Positions 33,353-45,740 of a stretch of DNA of 64,000 nt are shown here, piece after piece (position 1 is the stretch's first letter; each line of letters opens with the position of its first letter). The DNA comes from Phymorhynchus buccinoides (lineage: Eukaryota; Mollusca; Gastropoda; Neogastropoda; Raphitomidae). The position numbers and the translations under genes were made by a program. The notes under the pieces were generated by a model, which was not told where the DNA came from, made no database searches, and saw only the letters and a program-made list of their open reading frames with translations. The stretch lies in assembly GCA_017654935.2 (NCBI GenBank), contig CM065700.1, forward strand, positions 45,893,696-45,957,695, written 5' to 3'.

Positions 33353-34065
33353 AACCGTGGGACGAACGCCAGAATGCAGTATCCAAAACATGAATACACT
33401 GGTAGCACCTGAAAAAGTCTCTGCCCCTGTCTCGTACACTGAGACGCGTGCGCCACCTACATAAGATTATCGCCCTTGCCTGTCACAAAGTAGTAGCATA
33501 TAATGAAGAAAATTTAAACTTATTCTCTCAACCCATACAATTTCTACTCGTAGGTTTCGCCAAGCGTCCGCCTGGCTTCCTCAGCGCTTGCACACTGAAC
33601 GCAGCATATAGCCACAGAAAATTATCTGCCCCTGACTCGTCACTAGGTGGCATGGTCAGTTCAGTCCTAATGTTATCGCCCTTTTGTGTCGCTGGGAAGC
33701 AGCACAAAGCCTCGTTATGTGAACCATCTTGTTCTCGCTTATCTGGTGATATGTGTTGTCATGATTACTAAATATCATTATTACTTAAGTTTACAAATGT
33801 TTACATTACGTGCATGTGGAAATGAGAGGCGTTTTGGACGTAACACCTCATCGCCACTTCAGTGTGTGTAGTGTCAAGATCGGTCTTGATACGCTGTGAA
33901 ACGCTTTTGATGTTATATTTCGTTTACAATACTAATTACGTTATTGTATGCTTTATAATTTCTAATATGACATGGAAATGAGAGATGTTTCGGGGCAACA
34001 CCCGTTGTCGCCACTTAAAGAGACACTGACGCACCACGATTAAGTCCCTTGGGTTTTTTTCTGGG

Positions 34066-34160
34066 TAGCTGTGACCCACATACAAATGTCCCCAACTTCA
34101 AATTGAGGCTGCTCTTTAAAATGTTACATTTGAGGACATTTGTATGGGAGTCAAACCTGG
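34066..34160. repeat. Small foldback inside the satellite
   Basis: TGACCCACATACAAATGTCC and GGACATTTGTATGGGAGTCA are inverted copies about 45 bp apart. Confidence 0.7.
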
Positions 34161-34167
34161 GTCAAAA

Positions 34168-34245
34168 CAAGATTTCTTACCAGCTATAAGAGGGAAAGCA
34201 CGTGAAACCCGTGATTTTGACACGTGACCTGGTGGGTCTTTAAGT
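34168..34245 (+). repeat. Copy of the 4483-4640 repeat
   Basis: AAGATTTCTTACCAGCTATA, AGAGGGAAA, TTTTGACACGTGAC and GGTGGGTCTTTAA in the same order. Confidence 0.75.
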
Positions 34246-34400
34246 GCGTTTGGTGTAAAGATTCATCTTAATACGCCGTGAAACACTTGACGTCATGTCT
34301 CGTTTCAGTAGGAGTAAATTATATTACTTGTTTCATCATTACTAACATGACGTGGAAATAATAGGTGGTTTGGACGTACCGCCTCTTATCACCACTTCAG

Positions 34401-34538
34401 TTAAGGTCTCTGTACACGTGAACATTTTTCACTCTTTCCCCATGGCAACACAGTGATAGGCCAGTCATTAATATGATTTGCATTTCACTGTGTTGCCATA
34501 GGGAAAGAGTAAAACATGTTCGTGTACAGGGATCTTAA
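34401..34538. mobile_element. CATGGCAACACAGTG MITE with TTAA flanks
   Basis: TTAAGGTCTCTGTACACG opens and CGTGTACAGGGATCTTAA closes; inner arms carry CCCATGGCAACACAGTGA and its inverse. It sits in a satellite monomer at CAGTTA(A/G)TTT; uninterrupted monomers show the empty site. Confidence 0.85.
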
Positions 34539-36082
34539 GTTTACTATAAAGTTTCATCTTAATGTCAAACGCTAAACTGACGTTGTGTGTCGTTTCAATG
34601 GTAGGCCTACTAATTATATTATTACCCGTTTTATAATTACTCGTATAACGTGGAAATGAGATGTGTTGGACGTAGCAACTCTTATCGCCACTTCAGTTAG
34701 TTTACTCTATGGTTTCATCTTAATGTCAAACACTAAACTGACGTTGTGTGTCGCTTCGTTAGTAGGCCTACTAATTATATTATTACCCGTTTTATAATTA
34801 CTAATATGACGTGGAAATGATAGATGTTTTGGACGTAGCAACTCTTATCGCCACTTCAGTTAGTTTACTCTATAGTTTCATCTTAATTTCAAAATCTTAA
34901 TGTCAAACACTAATACACGTTGTGTATCGTTTTGTTAGTAGGCCTACTAATTATATTATTACCCGTTTTATAATTACTAATATGACGTGGAAATGAGATG
35001 TTTTGGACGTAGCAACTCTTATCGCCACTTCAGTTAGTTTACTCTATAGTTTCATCTTATTGTCAAAATCTTAATGTCAAACACTAATACACGTTGTGTA
35101 TCGTTACGTTAGTAGACCTATTAATTACTTTATTACCCGTTTTATAATTAGGCTACTAATATGACGTGGAAATGAGAGATGTTTTGGACGTAGCAACTCT
35201 TATCGCCACTTCAGTTAGTTTACTCTATAGTTTCATTTTAATGTCAAAATCTTAATGTCAAACACTAATACACGTTGTGTATCGTTTCGTTAGTACACCT
35301 ATTAATTACATTATTACCCGTTTTACAATTACTAATATGACGTGGAAATGAGAGATGTTTTGGACGTAGCAACTCTTATCGCCACTTCAGTTAGTTTACT
35401 CTATAGTTTGATCTTAATGTGAAACACTGATATGACGTTATGTTTCGTTTCAGTAGCACTAATTTATTATTGTTTTTATAATTGCTAATATCACATATAC
35501 ATGGAAATGAGAGGTGGTTTGGACGTACCACCTCTTATCACCACTTCAGTCAGTTTACTCCTAACCATCTTATCACCACTTCAGTCAGTTTACTCTAAAT
35601 ACAGACGTTATGTTTCGTTTCAGTAGCACTAATTTATTATTGTTTTATAATTGCTAATATCACATATACATGGAAATGAGGTGATTTGGACGTACCACCT
35701 TATCACCACTTTAGTTAATTTACTTTAAAGTTTGATCTTAATGTCAAACACTAATACGACGTTATGTTTCGTTTCAGTAGCACTAATTTATTATTGTTTT
35801 ATAATTGCTAATATCACATATACATGGAAATGAGGGGTGGTGTGGACGTACCACCTCTTATCACCACTTCAGTCAGTTTACTCTAAATACAGACGTTAAG
35901 TTTCGTTTCAGTAGCACTAATTATATTGTTTTTATAATTGCTAATATCACATATACATGGAAATGAGGGGTGGGGTGGACGTACCACCTCTTATCGCCAC
36001 TTCAGTCAGTTTACTCTAAAGTTTGATCTTAATGTCAAACACTGATCTGACGTTATGTTTCGTTTCATTAGGACTAATTATA

Positions 36083-36252
36083 AGAATAGACCCCCCCCCC
36101 CCCCCCCCTCTTTCCTTCCTCATCAATCACACACAAAAATCGCATGCAAAAAAAAAATTGGGTGGCGCGCCTCTGGCTGCGAACGCGCTCTCCAGGTGGG
36201 AGCAACCAGAATTTCACAAAGACGCCTCTGTGACTATAAAGTACCTAATACC
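36083..36252 (+). mobile_element. SINE tail fragment inside satellite
   Basis: A C run, ACACAAAAATCGCATGC, GGGTGGCGCGCCTCTGGCTG, ACGCGCTCTCCAGGTGGGA and AATTTCACAAAGACGC match the end of the tRNA-headed SINE. It interrupts the ACTAATTATATTATTG part of a monomer. Confidence 0.75.
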
Positions 36253-36663
36253 TAATAATATATTATTGTCTTACAATTGCTAATATCACATATACATGGA
36301 AATGAGAGGTGGTTTGGACGTACCACCTCTTATCACCACTTCAGTCAGTTTACTCTAAATACAGACGTTATGTTTCGTTTCAGTAGCACTAATTATATTA
36401 TTGTTTTACAATTGCTAATATCACATATACATGGAAATGAGGGGTGGTGTGGACGTACCACCTCTTATCGCCACTTCAGTCAGTTTACTCTAATATTTGA
36501 TCTTAATGTAAAACACTGATCTGACGTTATGTTTAGTTTCAATGGTAGGCCTACTAATTATATTATTGTTTTATAATTGCTAATATCACATATACATGGA
36601 AATGAGAGGTGGTGTGGACGTACCACCTCTTATCGCCACTTCAGCTTACTCTAAGATTTGATC

Positions 36664-36918
36664 TTAACCCTTTCACCGCCGCCATAATTATTTCAGCCAA
36701 AATGTTCCATTAAATTTACCTGGGTAGATAACAAAAGTCCATCTGCAGTATTGGGGATTCTTCTGTGACATATATAAAATAAGGTATATCCTTACTTCCC
36801 AAAACTAAGACAATAGGGTCTTTGGATAATAGACCCCAATTTGATGCCTTTTTTTTTAGTGACATAGGTGTTAAATCACTGTGGTGCTAAAATGTGACTT
36901 TGGCGGTGAAAGGGTTAA
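36664..36918. mobile_element. piggyBac-type MITE, copy 3
   Basis: TTAACCCTTTCACCGCC to GGCGGTGAAAGGGTTAA, inserted at GATCTTAATGTCA of a satellite monomer. Neighbouring monomers keep the uninterrupted site. Confidence 0.9.
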
Positions 36919-37107
36919 TATGTCATAACACTGATCTGACGTTTCGTTTCAGTAGCACTAATCATATTATTGTTTTATAATTGCTAATATCACATATACA
37001 TGGACATGAGAGGTGGTTCGCCACTTCAGTCAGTTTACTCTAAAGTTTGATCTTAATGTCAAACACTGATCTACTATTTTACGCAACCCCCACGTGTTTG
37101 ATATTTA

Positions 37108-37155
37108 CTGTGGTGACAGTCCTGAGAAACCATTGCTGTTGACGGGACTATAAAC
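37108..37155 (+). repeat. GGGACTATAA hairpin motif, copy D
   Basis: CTGTGGTGACAGTCCTGAG ... GACGGGACTATAAAC. Stem AGTCCTG/CGGGACT. Confidence 0.75.
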
Positions 37156-37419
37156 AATGTCAAAACAAAATACCCACCCCAAATGGTTCTATTCCATGCG
37201 TTTTATATATAAGAAAAGATAATGCGTTATTTTCCTGTTGGCACATTGAACGAACTAAACATGTGTGACAATGGTGAATAGAAAGGGCGTACCCCATTCC
37301 CCATTTCCACTAACATTAGTTATCTTTATCCTGTGTTCCATCAAAATGAAATATATTAATTTTGCAAACCCCTTCATCTGGATTTAGGTTCTAGTCTCGA
37401 CTAACACTAACATCTCGGT

Positions 37420-38050
37420 AATTGTGTCAACTAGAGGTGCAATGGGCGTGGCACTTCGTGTTGCCACATCGTATAGGTTACATTATATTATCGCACGCAC
37501 GCACGCGCGCGCGCACGCACACGCACACACACACACGCACACACGCACACACAGCACAAACGTGCGCGCGCCTGCACACACACACCCCACAATAACATCG
37601 TATTGATGTGGAAATGAAAGCGCTGTGGGCGTGAGCACTGTATCATATCCAGTTGAGCATGAACGTTTCACTTCTAACTGTAGGGTTGAATTTTGTTTCT
37701 TGTCTAAATAATAATAACTAACATCCCATGTGTGTGTGAACATGAAATGTGTACTAGGCGTCAGTGCTGATCATTTTACTTGTGCCTGAAAGTCTATCCC
37801 ATTATCACAGAAATGCTTTTCTTGTGTGACCAACAGCTAACGGATCTTATGTTGTGTGAACATGAAAGATGCAATGGGCGTCACCATTTTTCTTTTTCAC
37901 TTGTTATATTATTTTTATCATTTCATCCTGTTAAAATGCTACATGCCGTTATCATAGGATTGCACACTTTGTCTCAACGCAATGATTAACATGCCATATG
38001 CGTGAAAATGAAATGTGTCATAGGCCTTACCAGTGATTTTCACTTAACAC
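37420..38050. repeat. Decayed continuation of the satellite
   Basis: The pieces GTGGAAATGAAAGCGCTGTG, GTGAACATGAAATGTG, GTGAACATGAAAGATGCAAT and GTGAAAATGAAATGTG, each followed by a GGGCGT-like or AGGCGT-like word, keep the monomer order but are heavily diverged. A CA/GC microsatellite lies at 37492-37585. Confidence 0.6.
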
Positions 38051-38395
38051 AAATCTATGTTGTTCTTGTTGTTGCTTGCTCTTTCGTGCACATTTTGTAT
38101 GTTATCATTTTCATTACCATGTTCTGTTCCATTCTCTTATTACTTGTGGCAGCCAATATTGTATAATCTACTTGTGTTTGAGCGCCTTGTATTTAAGCTT
38201 TAAGCTTGTTGTGCTCGTTCTCATTTGTTGATGTTGCTGCTTTGCTATGTGATTCTCAATTAAAATTCGTTTAAAGCAACACAAATCTATTTGGTGTTAG
38301 CACATTTTGCTTCGTGGTTTGTTTGTATAACTCATTACTGTCGTTTATTACGCGGACTAATTCTAATCGTCCTCCGTACATAATTCCCACTATAG
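38051..38395. other. No gene seen
   Basis: T-rich sequence, nothing named. Confidence 0.4.
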
Positions 38396-38510
38396 TACGA
38401 AAACTAATAACCTGTATAAAAAAAAAAAGACTGCTGAAATATAAAAAGCAAAAACAACCCTTTTTATATATTTCTGCAGTCATTGTTTGATACAAGTTAT
38501 TAGTTTTTGT
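38396..38510. mobile_element. Palindromic MITE-like element
   Basis: ACGAAAACTAATAACCTGTA and GACTGCTGAAATAT are mirrored by ATATTTCTGCAGTC and TACAAGTTATTAGTTTTTGT. Confidence 0.7.
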
Positions 38511-38999
38511 AATAGGTTCAATAATACGTCAATGGACTTTCTAAAGATAGTCCGTTTTGACTCCAAGCCATCGTATTCTTCTGTTTTTCACCCAATGCGT
38601 GGATTATCCGCGTGGTTTTTTTCATGGTTACGTAAATGTATCGATTATTCTTTAGAAATGCTCTTTTCTATATCCTCTATTTTCCCTCACGGAGATCACC
38701 GGTTTCTGTTATATCCATATCGTTTTCTATGAATACGTGAAGGAAGGTTTTTTTTCACTTTTACGAATAACATCGTTGTCTCAGGATTTGATCAAAATAG
38801 ATCAGTCGTTTTTCCCCATTGCTAATATACATACATACGATTATTCTGTACTTTTTTTCTGTCTACCATCTCCCCATACAAAAAGAAATCGCCATGTTCT
38901 ATTGTCGTCCTCCATGCTGTTTTCTGTGCAAAAGGAATGTTCAGTTTTAACTTGTTACCGATGACATTTCATTGTCAGGTCAGGTAGTTAGGACATAAG
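38511..38999. other. No gene seen
   Basis: T-rich. Short open frames look like chance. Confidence 0.4.
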
Positions 39000-39470
39000 G
39001 CCTCGCGGCCTCTTCACTGTCCTTTCATTTTTTGTTTGAACTTTTGCACAGCTGAGAGGTTTTTATATTTTGTTTTTGGCAAATCTGCCTTTTAGTCATG
39101 CTCATATTGCAGTTTTGAGATGTTGGTGTAATTATCAAGGCGGTTTTTGAATGTTAGATTTTGTGCTCGTTTATATGTGTCCGGAAGAGTATTCCAAAAC
39201 TGGTTACTTGTTAGAAAATTAAAAAAATTATAATCTTAGTCGGCTATACGGGTCTCATGTTTAAACTCACTGTTACAGGTTATTGCGAAGTTGTTAGCGC
39301 GAACAAAGAGTGGGTTGTGTTTATCAGATCCCCATGAATTCTTCTATGTTTCAGAGATGGTAATTCCAACTTCCTTAGTGTGTGTTCGTAATCCAGCTGA
39401 CTAACGCCTTTAACTAGTTTTGTTGCTCGTCTTTGGACCCTTTCCAATGCTGCGGATTGCCTTTTTCAGA
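39000..39470 (-). pseudogene. LINE ORF2 C-terminal remnant
   Basis: Minus-strand translation gives SAALERVQRRATKLVKGVSQ, LDYEHTLRKLELPSLKHRR and IHGDLI, an in-frame TAA, then after frame repair NQFWNTLPDTYKRAQNLTFK and NRLDNY. These are the thumb and C-terminal motifs of a jockey/RTE-type LINE, distinct from the CR1-like fragments elsewhere. It carries stops and frame breaks and lacks the catalytic domain. Confidence 0.75.
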
Positions 39471-39715
39471 AGTAAAAGTAGTATTTAGACTCCGGTGGGT
39501 TTTTTAATTATTATTTTTATTTATAGAAGATAACTTTTTTTTTCTTTCTCTTAAAGTGAACGAGTTACGCTTGCTTCGGTGCATCACTTGTGTTCTTGAC
39601 TCAATGTGAAGTTGGAATGCCTGGTACATTTTGAAAATAGGTTTCTACACTGTTTTCTCTACTTTAAGTGGGAATAACGAAGTGTCAATCCTTTTTTACT
39701 TTTTTTTTTTTTATA

Positions 39716-39815
39716 ACCTGGATCCGATAAGTAGAGTGGCTCGACGTTTCCATCACTGTGTGAAATTTATGAGCTATATGGTACAATGATGGAGATGCCA
39801 TGTCATGAATTGTAC
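39716..39815 (+). repeat. Dispersed repeat, pair with 32697-32800
   Basis: Same ordered words as its partner, with more substitutions. Confidence 0.7.
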
Positions 39816-39893
39816 TGGGATTTTGTTGTTTTCATGTTTTTAGACGTTGTTGCGAATCATTGATGTGTGTTTTGTTATACGTGGTCCAACTTT

Positions 39894-39941
39894 ACGCGGT
39901 GACAGTCCTGAGATGACCATAGCTGTTGACGGGACTATAAC
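39894..39941 (+). repeat. GGGACTATAA hairpin motif, copy E
   Basis: ACGCGGTGACAGTCCTGAG ... GACGGGACTATAACAC. Stem AGTCCTG/CGGGACT. The minisatellite starts directly after it. Confidence 0.75.
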
Positions 39942-40915
39942 ACTGTCAGAATCACCCATGCTGTTGTTGTCATTGTTGCTTGGAGTTAGATCTCTGGTTT
40001 AGATGGGGATAACGAAGTGTCAGAATCACCCATGCTGTTGTTGTTGTTGTTGTTGTTGTCGTGTCATTGTTGCTTGAAGTTAGATCTCTGCTTTAGATGG
40101 GGATAACGAAGTGTCAGAATCACCCATGCTGTTGTTGGTTGCTGTTGTTGTCATTGTTGCTTGAAGTTAGATCTCTGCTTTAGGTGGGGATAACGAAGTG
40201 TCAGAATCAACCATGCTGTTGTTGTTGTTGTTTGCTTGGAGTTAGATCTCGTGCTTTAGATGGGGATAACGAAAAGTGTCAGAATCACCCATGCTGTTGT
40301 TGTTGTTGTTGTCATTGTTGCTTTGAAGTTAGATCTATGCTCTAGATGGGATAAACGAAGGTCAGAATCAATCGTGCTGTTGTTGTCATTGTGCCTTGGA
40401 AGTTAGATCTCTGCTTAGATGGGCGACAATCGAAGGTCAGAATCATAGCTGCGTTATTGTTGCTTGAAGTTAGATCTGTTTTAAGTGGGGATAACGAAGT
40501 GTCAGAATCAACCATGCTGTTGTTGTTGTTGCTGGAAAGTTAGATCTTGCTTTAAATAGATAACGAAGTGTCAGAATCACTCCATGCTTGTTGTTGTCAT
40601 TGTTGCTTGAAAAAAAGTTTAGTCTCTGCTTTGTATGGGGATAACGAAGTGTCAGAACACTCAGGCTGCTGCTGTCATGATGCTTGAAGTTAGATATCTG
40701 CTTTAAATGGGATAACGAAGTGTCAGAATCACTCATGCTGTTGTTATTGTTGTCTTGAAGTTAGATCTCTGCTTTAAATGGGGATAACGAAGTGTCAGAA
40801 TCACTCATGCTGTTGTTATTGTTGTCTTGAAGTTAGATCTCTGCTTTAATGGGGATAACAGTGTCAGAATCACTCTGCTGTTGTTATTGTTGTCATTGTT
40901 CTTGAGTTAGAGAAG
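39942..40915. repeat. TTG-rich minisatellite, about 12 units
   Basis: Units of roughly 75-90 bp: GTCAGAATCACCCATGCTG, (TTG)n, TCATTGTTGCTTGAAGTTAG, ATCTCTGCTTTAGATGGGGA, TAACGAAGT. Single-base indels increase markedly from about 40250 to the right. Confidence 0.9.
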
Positions 40916-42480
40916 AATGGCAAGTGTGGTGGTGCTGGTGGTGGTGGTGGCAAAATGGTGTCACTATCAATTCTGAGAACAAACAAAAACGTTGCCTGAG
41001 AAACAGTCTGGAAGATTAATGGTAGGCCTATGTTTGTTTTTTCAGTTTGTTTTTTGTCTCTCTTTTTTCAAACCCTGTTGCTGTATTTTGATGCTATTCG
41101 TCCAAACCCTTTTGTGCTTGTTTAGTGGTCAAAGGCAAGTTTGTTTTTCACTGACAGTTTCTCCCGTTAGCCTTTTGACTTTTCTGGCCTCTTTTCTACA
41201 TGCGGCCTGTGATTGTGGGTTGCAATTTTGATTTTACAACCATTTAAGAATTAATCATGTATGAACTTGTTTGTCGACACATTGGCACGCGCGTGTGTGT
41301 GGTTTGTGCGGGCGCGCGCGCCTCGCTGCGTCTGTGAACCGCTGTGTGTGCTTTCTACCTGTACTCGCGCCCCTATCACTCACGCACGTCGCACGTACAA
41401 TGCCCTTAACCAATGCACCGCACACTCACTCGCGCAACTCGCATACCGTTCCACGCATACAATATGCATAAACACATAGACAAACACCATACACAATCGC
41501 ATTTATGTTTGCTCACCCTGTGGTGACTCTGTAGAGTCAGTATGCTTTGTCTTTCGTTTGTCTGTCTGTCTCTCTGTATCTGTCTGCCATCTTTATCTTC
41601 GCTCATTTCAATTCACACCCAACCCCCTTCAATCGCATCCTTGTACCCTTACACACAAACCACGCACACCACTCACCAACCACACAACGCACATCCCCAC
41701 GCCACCGCACACCACACGCACACCCACACCACATAGCGACGCACCATCACCACGCACAGCATGCACGCACACGCACACACACATTGGGTTGTCTCTAATT
41801 TACTCGCGTTGGTTTGTGGATTGTGTGTATCGTTACCAACAAACGAGAGTAGACGGGACAAAGATACGGAAGGGAGATGACTGATCGAAAGGCATAGTGG
41901 CAGTGATAGAAAAACACGCGCGAAAAATCGCAATAGTTTTGTGCACGCGGTCTATTTTTTTACGCACTCCATCATGAGTTCCTCCCCTGGCTTTTCAATC
42001 AATTTTAATCTGTAAACCAGAATGTTTCTCTGCACATTCGTACTTTTTATATCTTTTGGGAAACATTTAAAACTTGTATCCTACTTACTCTCAAAGACCA
42101 CCACCCCAAAAGATACTGGTCTTGTTGTACTGTCTGTATTACTAATGTTTATTATTTTGTACGCTTTTAAATACATTTAAAGAGCGGCTCAATTATTTTT
42201 GAAGTGTCCTCGATTTGAAGTGCGACATTTGTCAAGTTGGACCGACCGGCCGACCGACCGACAAAGTGAGTTATAGGTTTTTGTGGGTTGAGCCACAACA
42301 AACAAATTAAAACTGCGTCAAAAACGACACAGCCGTACGAGCCAGAGATGTTTCTATAACTATCGTCACATTCAGCCAAGACCATTTTCGGTCATCTTCA
42401 TGCCGCATACCCCCCCTGAACTTTGTACCGCTCGTCAACAGTAAAATCTATCGTATACGTAATTCACTACCCCTCTTCTC
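40916..42480. other. No secure gene; CA/GC-rich tracts
   Basis: Holds a GGT repeat (40930-40950), T-rich sequence with an open frame, a GC-alternating stretch near 41300, CA/CGCA-rich sequence at 41640-41790 and (GACC)n near 42240-42262. Confidence 0.4.
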
Positions 42481-42491
42481 CCTTACCCCTC

Positions 42492-42493
<2 letters not shown>

Positions 42494-42557
<64 letters not shown>

Positions 42558-42560
42558 TCA
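42494..42560. repeat. (CT)n microsatellite
   Basis: Nearly pure CT with one TAT and one CGC interruption. Confidence 0.96.
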
Positions 42561-42815
42561 CAACACCAACCCAAAACTGACACGGTCTACAGTACATATA
42601 ATTGTCATTACCCTCGTGTCATTTTTTTTCAAAAGGGGGGGGGGGGGGGCAGTAAAATGAAATGAAGGCAAAATGTGGCAATGGGTCATTATTTATACAT
42701 ATTCTGTGTGGGCCATTTGAATGGCAAATGAATACAATCGGTGTTAAGTGGTTGCACAGATTTCTATATTCTATGCATGCATAATTTTCTACATAACAAA
42801 AACAACCAGACTTAC

Positions 42816-43023
42816 CGACTCTATGACATTTCTTCCTATCAAAACCTAGTGGGGGGGAGGATATGGCAATGTTCACAAGAACTAAGCGCGTAAACACCTC
42901 CCAGCAAAATACAAGGAAGCAAGCACATGCATGGTCCTCCGATAGGTCTACATATTTATCCAGTGAAAAGTCAGCAATGTGTACTTTATCGGCACGCACA
43001 GTGACACACACACACACACAGAT
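42816..43023 (-). CDS. Candidate exon before a strong donor
   Basis: The minus strand is open from the CA microsatellite to GTCG|GTAAGTCT, a near-consensus 5' splice site. Translation includes ADKVHIADFSLDKYVDLSED and a last part GFDRKKCHRV leaving in phase 1. A 3' site CCCCACTAG at 42846 would limit the exon to its last 30 nt; TATGTAG at 42957 is another choice. The upstream limit given is only the edge of the microsatellite. Sequence quality nearby is doubtful. Function unknown. Confidence 0.28.
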
Positions 43024-43660
43024 ATACATACACACACACACATACACACACACATTTTATTTTCTTAATTAACACACATTAAATCACATGCACAGCTACA
43101 CTTACTCATGCACACACAGGCGCGCAGTCCACACCACACACACACAGACATACTCACACACCAACCATTAACAGACACCACAACCACACGCATAGCTACA
43201 CACACTCATACATCCGCAGCACACGGCAGACAACACATGCAGACCCACACACCCTCTAAACATGTTTTGTTTTTTAAGTCTCATATCACCAGCTGCGATG
43301 AACAAATCTTAATAATCTTCCTCAAGCATATTCAAGATCACACATGTGGACACACACAAACACAAAAAAAAACACACACACACGCGCGCGCACACACTAT
43401 CTAACGCACACAAACACTTGAATACTTCTGGTTACGATTAGTCCCCCAGTTTCAACGCCATACTTTTCAATACATGACAAACACCCTCGAACTCGACGCT
43501 ACCACTCCACCACGGTCCAGCCCTCATCCTCTTCACCTCAGGCACACGCTCACACACCATGTTCACGAGACTCTCCACGAAGATCCGCACACCACACTGT
43601 TCGTGCACCCCCCACCGCACGCCCACACAAAACACACACACACACGCACAACTAACACCA
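43000..43660. repeat. (CA)n-rich region
   Basis: Imperfect CA repeats with ATAC, CGCG and AAC variants at 43010-43070, 43085-43250 and 43340-43410, and CA-rich sequence to 43660. Confidence 0.9.
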
Positions 43661-43924
43661 CCGCACAGCATTCGAAGTTGGGGACATTTTATGTGTGGTC
43701 CAGCTACCCAAAAACATTACTCGTGGTGGGTCAAGTAGTCTTTAAGGCCCTGACTATCGACTACACAATCATGGTCAGACCAACGGACATATGCTAGAAC
43801 CCAAGGCTACTCCACATGGTATGCTATGCATAGTTATGCCTGGAATGATCCTTAGCTGTGAAAGCTCCTAGCGTAACATCTCTCATGTCAGCTCCTAGCG
43901 TAACATCATCGTCTACCAAGATCC

Positions 43925-44070
43925 TCCGAGTCGGAGGGTGGCTGCCAACAGTTTAGGGTAATCAAAAACGGTCACACCGTATGGTATCATCCTAGCTGTG
44001 CTTTTACCAAACTTTTCAAGTGCTTCGCTGTTGGGAGGTCCCTGAGTCTTTATCTCAGGGTCAACCCAAC
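43925..44070 (+). repeat. Dispersed repeat, copy 2
   Basis: Shares ordered words with 4829-4990 but with many small deletions. Confidence 0.6.
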
Positions 44071-44164
44071 ATAACACAAACTCAGTTTAAAAATGTGCAC
44101 AGATGTCTTTTTTATGATCGTATATACTGTGTCTTTGTATTTGCTATATAGCTTTTCTAAATAA

Positions 44165-45740
44165 ATTATCCTCCTACTCATCCCTTCCATCTCTTCTCTC
44201 GTCTTCTCCTCACGTAGGTTCTCCCTTCGGCCTCTCTCCTCAACTCGCGATTCTCTCCCCCAGGCCTCGTCATCGTCTCCCAAAATCTCTCACTCTCTCA
44301 ACCTCTCGTCTCTGTCTCTATCTCGAATCTCGCTTTGTTTCTCTCCGAGTTGTCACTCTCTGTCATTCTCTCTCTAACGTTGTCCGCAGCTCGCTCCTCT
44401 CTCTCTCAGCTTCTCATTCTTGCCGAAGTCCTCTCCAGCGCTATCCTCACTTCTCAATCTCCCAGTCCTTCGTCTCCGAACTCTCTCCACGTTATCTCTT
44501 CACTCTCGTCTCCGATTCCTACACCTCAACTCTCTCCCCCCTCCGGTCCACTATCTCTTCTCCCCTTCTGTCACTCTCGCTCTCTTCTCTCCTCCGCCTT
44601 CTCTATCTCTGTCCTCTTATCTCTTTATATCTCCTCCCGGTCATCCTACTTTCGTCTCCGTTCCTCGCCGTCTTTTCTCTCTCTCCGACCTCTCATGTCT
44701 CTCTCGTCACTCATCTCGGTTCTCCTCTCCCCTCTCTCGATCCTCAATCACGCTCCTCCGTCTGTCCTCTATCGTCCCTCATAAACTCTCATTCGTCCTC
44801 TCCCTCCTATCTCGTCAGATTCTTCATCTCTTTTTGTTGTTGCCTCCTCACTTTATCGGCTCTCGTCTCGTTACATCCTCACCGCTCTCTGCCTCGTCGA
44901 TCCTCATCTATCGACTCCCCTCCTCTCACCATCTCGTCATCTCCTCCTCTCATCTCAATCCCCAACCTCGTCTCTTCGTCCACCTCTCTCTCCTCTCTCA
45001 TTCTCCTCTTCCCTGTCTCTCCATCCTCTCCCCTCTCATCTAACATGCCGCACGGTTCCTCTCTCTTCCGTCTACCTCGTGACTTTCTCCGCTCTCTCCT
45101 TCTCATCATCCTCTCTCGCTCTTCATCGTCTAGCCTCCTCTCCTCCATCTCCTCATCTCTCCCGTCTATCTCGCCAGACGACACTCTCGTCTCCTCATCC
45201 TAGATTCGTCCACTTCTCACTCTGCTCTCTCCTCGGCTCTCCTATCTCTCACTCCTCTCTCTCCATCTCCAAAACTCTCTATCTCTCTCTCTCTCTTCCT
45301 CTCTAAGCCTCTCCATCTAGTCCTCTCTCTCTCTCCAATACTCTCGTCTCTTCTCTCCCTCTCTCCCACTCTCTCTCCCACTCTCTCCCTCTATGCTCTC
45401 GTCTTCTCTCTCCCCCTTCTTCCTCTCTCTCTCTCTCCGTCCCTCTCCTTCTTCCCTCTCTCATCTCTCGGCTCTCTAAAATCCCACCACCTCTCTCTCT
45501 CCTCTCCCTCCTCTCTCTCTCTCCCCCCGCTCATTCCGCTCCCTCCTCCCTCTCTCTATCTCTCTCTTCTCTCTCCTCCTCCTCTCCGCTTCTCTCTCTC
45601 CTCCTTCTCCACTCTCCACCCTCCTCCTCCTCCTCTCCTTTCTCCTCCCTTCGTCACCTCCTCCTCTCCTCTCTCTCTCTTCTCTCTCATCGCTCTCTGA
45701 TTCTCGTCTTCTTCCTCTCTCTCTCTCGCCCGCACTGCAC
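44165..45740. repeat. 1.6 kb pyrimidine-rich tract
   Basis: The plus strand is almost wholly C and T (CTCT, CTCCT, TCTCG) with scattered A and G. It reads as degenerate CT microsatellite. All long frames here are compositional. Confidence 0.9.

Larger units (their letters stand above)
33730..37100. repeat. Satellite of about 165 bp monomers
   Basis: Monomers run GACGTGGAAATGAGAGATG, TTTTGGACGTA(G/C)CA, CTCTTATC(G/A)CCACTTCAG, TTTACTCTATAGTTTCATC, TTAATGTCAAACACTAATA and ATTACCCGTTTTATAATTA. CCACTTCAG marks fall near 33853, 34010, 34390, 34688, 34849, 35021, 35206, 35381, 35538, 35570, 35703, 35859, 35996, 36333, 36468, 36636 and 37020. Four mobile elements interrupt it. Confidence 0.93.

Noticed and set aside
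27620..38050. CRISPR-like direct repeats
   Set aside because: Units are contiguous tandem satellites without unique spacers, in eukaryotic DNA.
44335..45306. Ser/Leu-rich frames of up to 207 codons
   Set aside because: They are purely compositional in pyrimidine-rich sequence.
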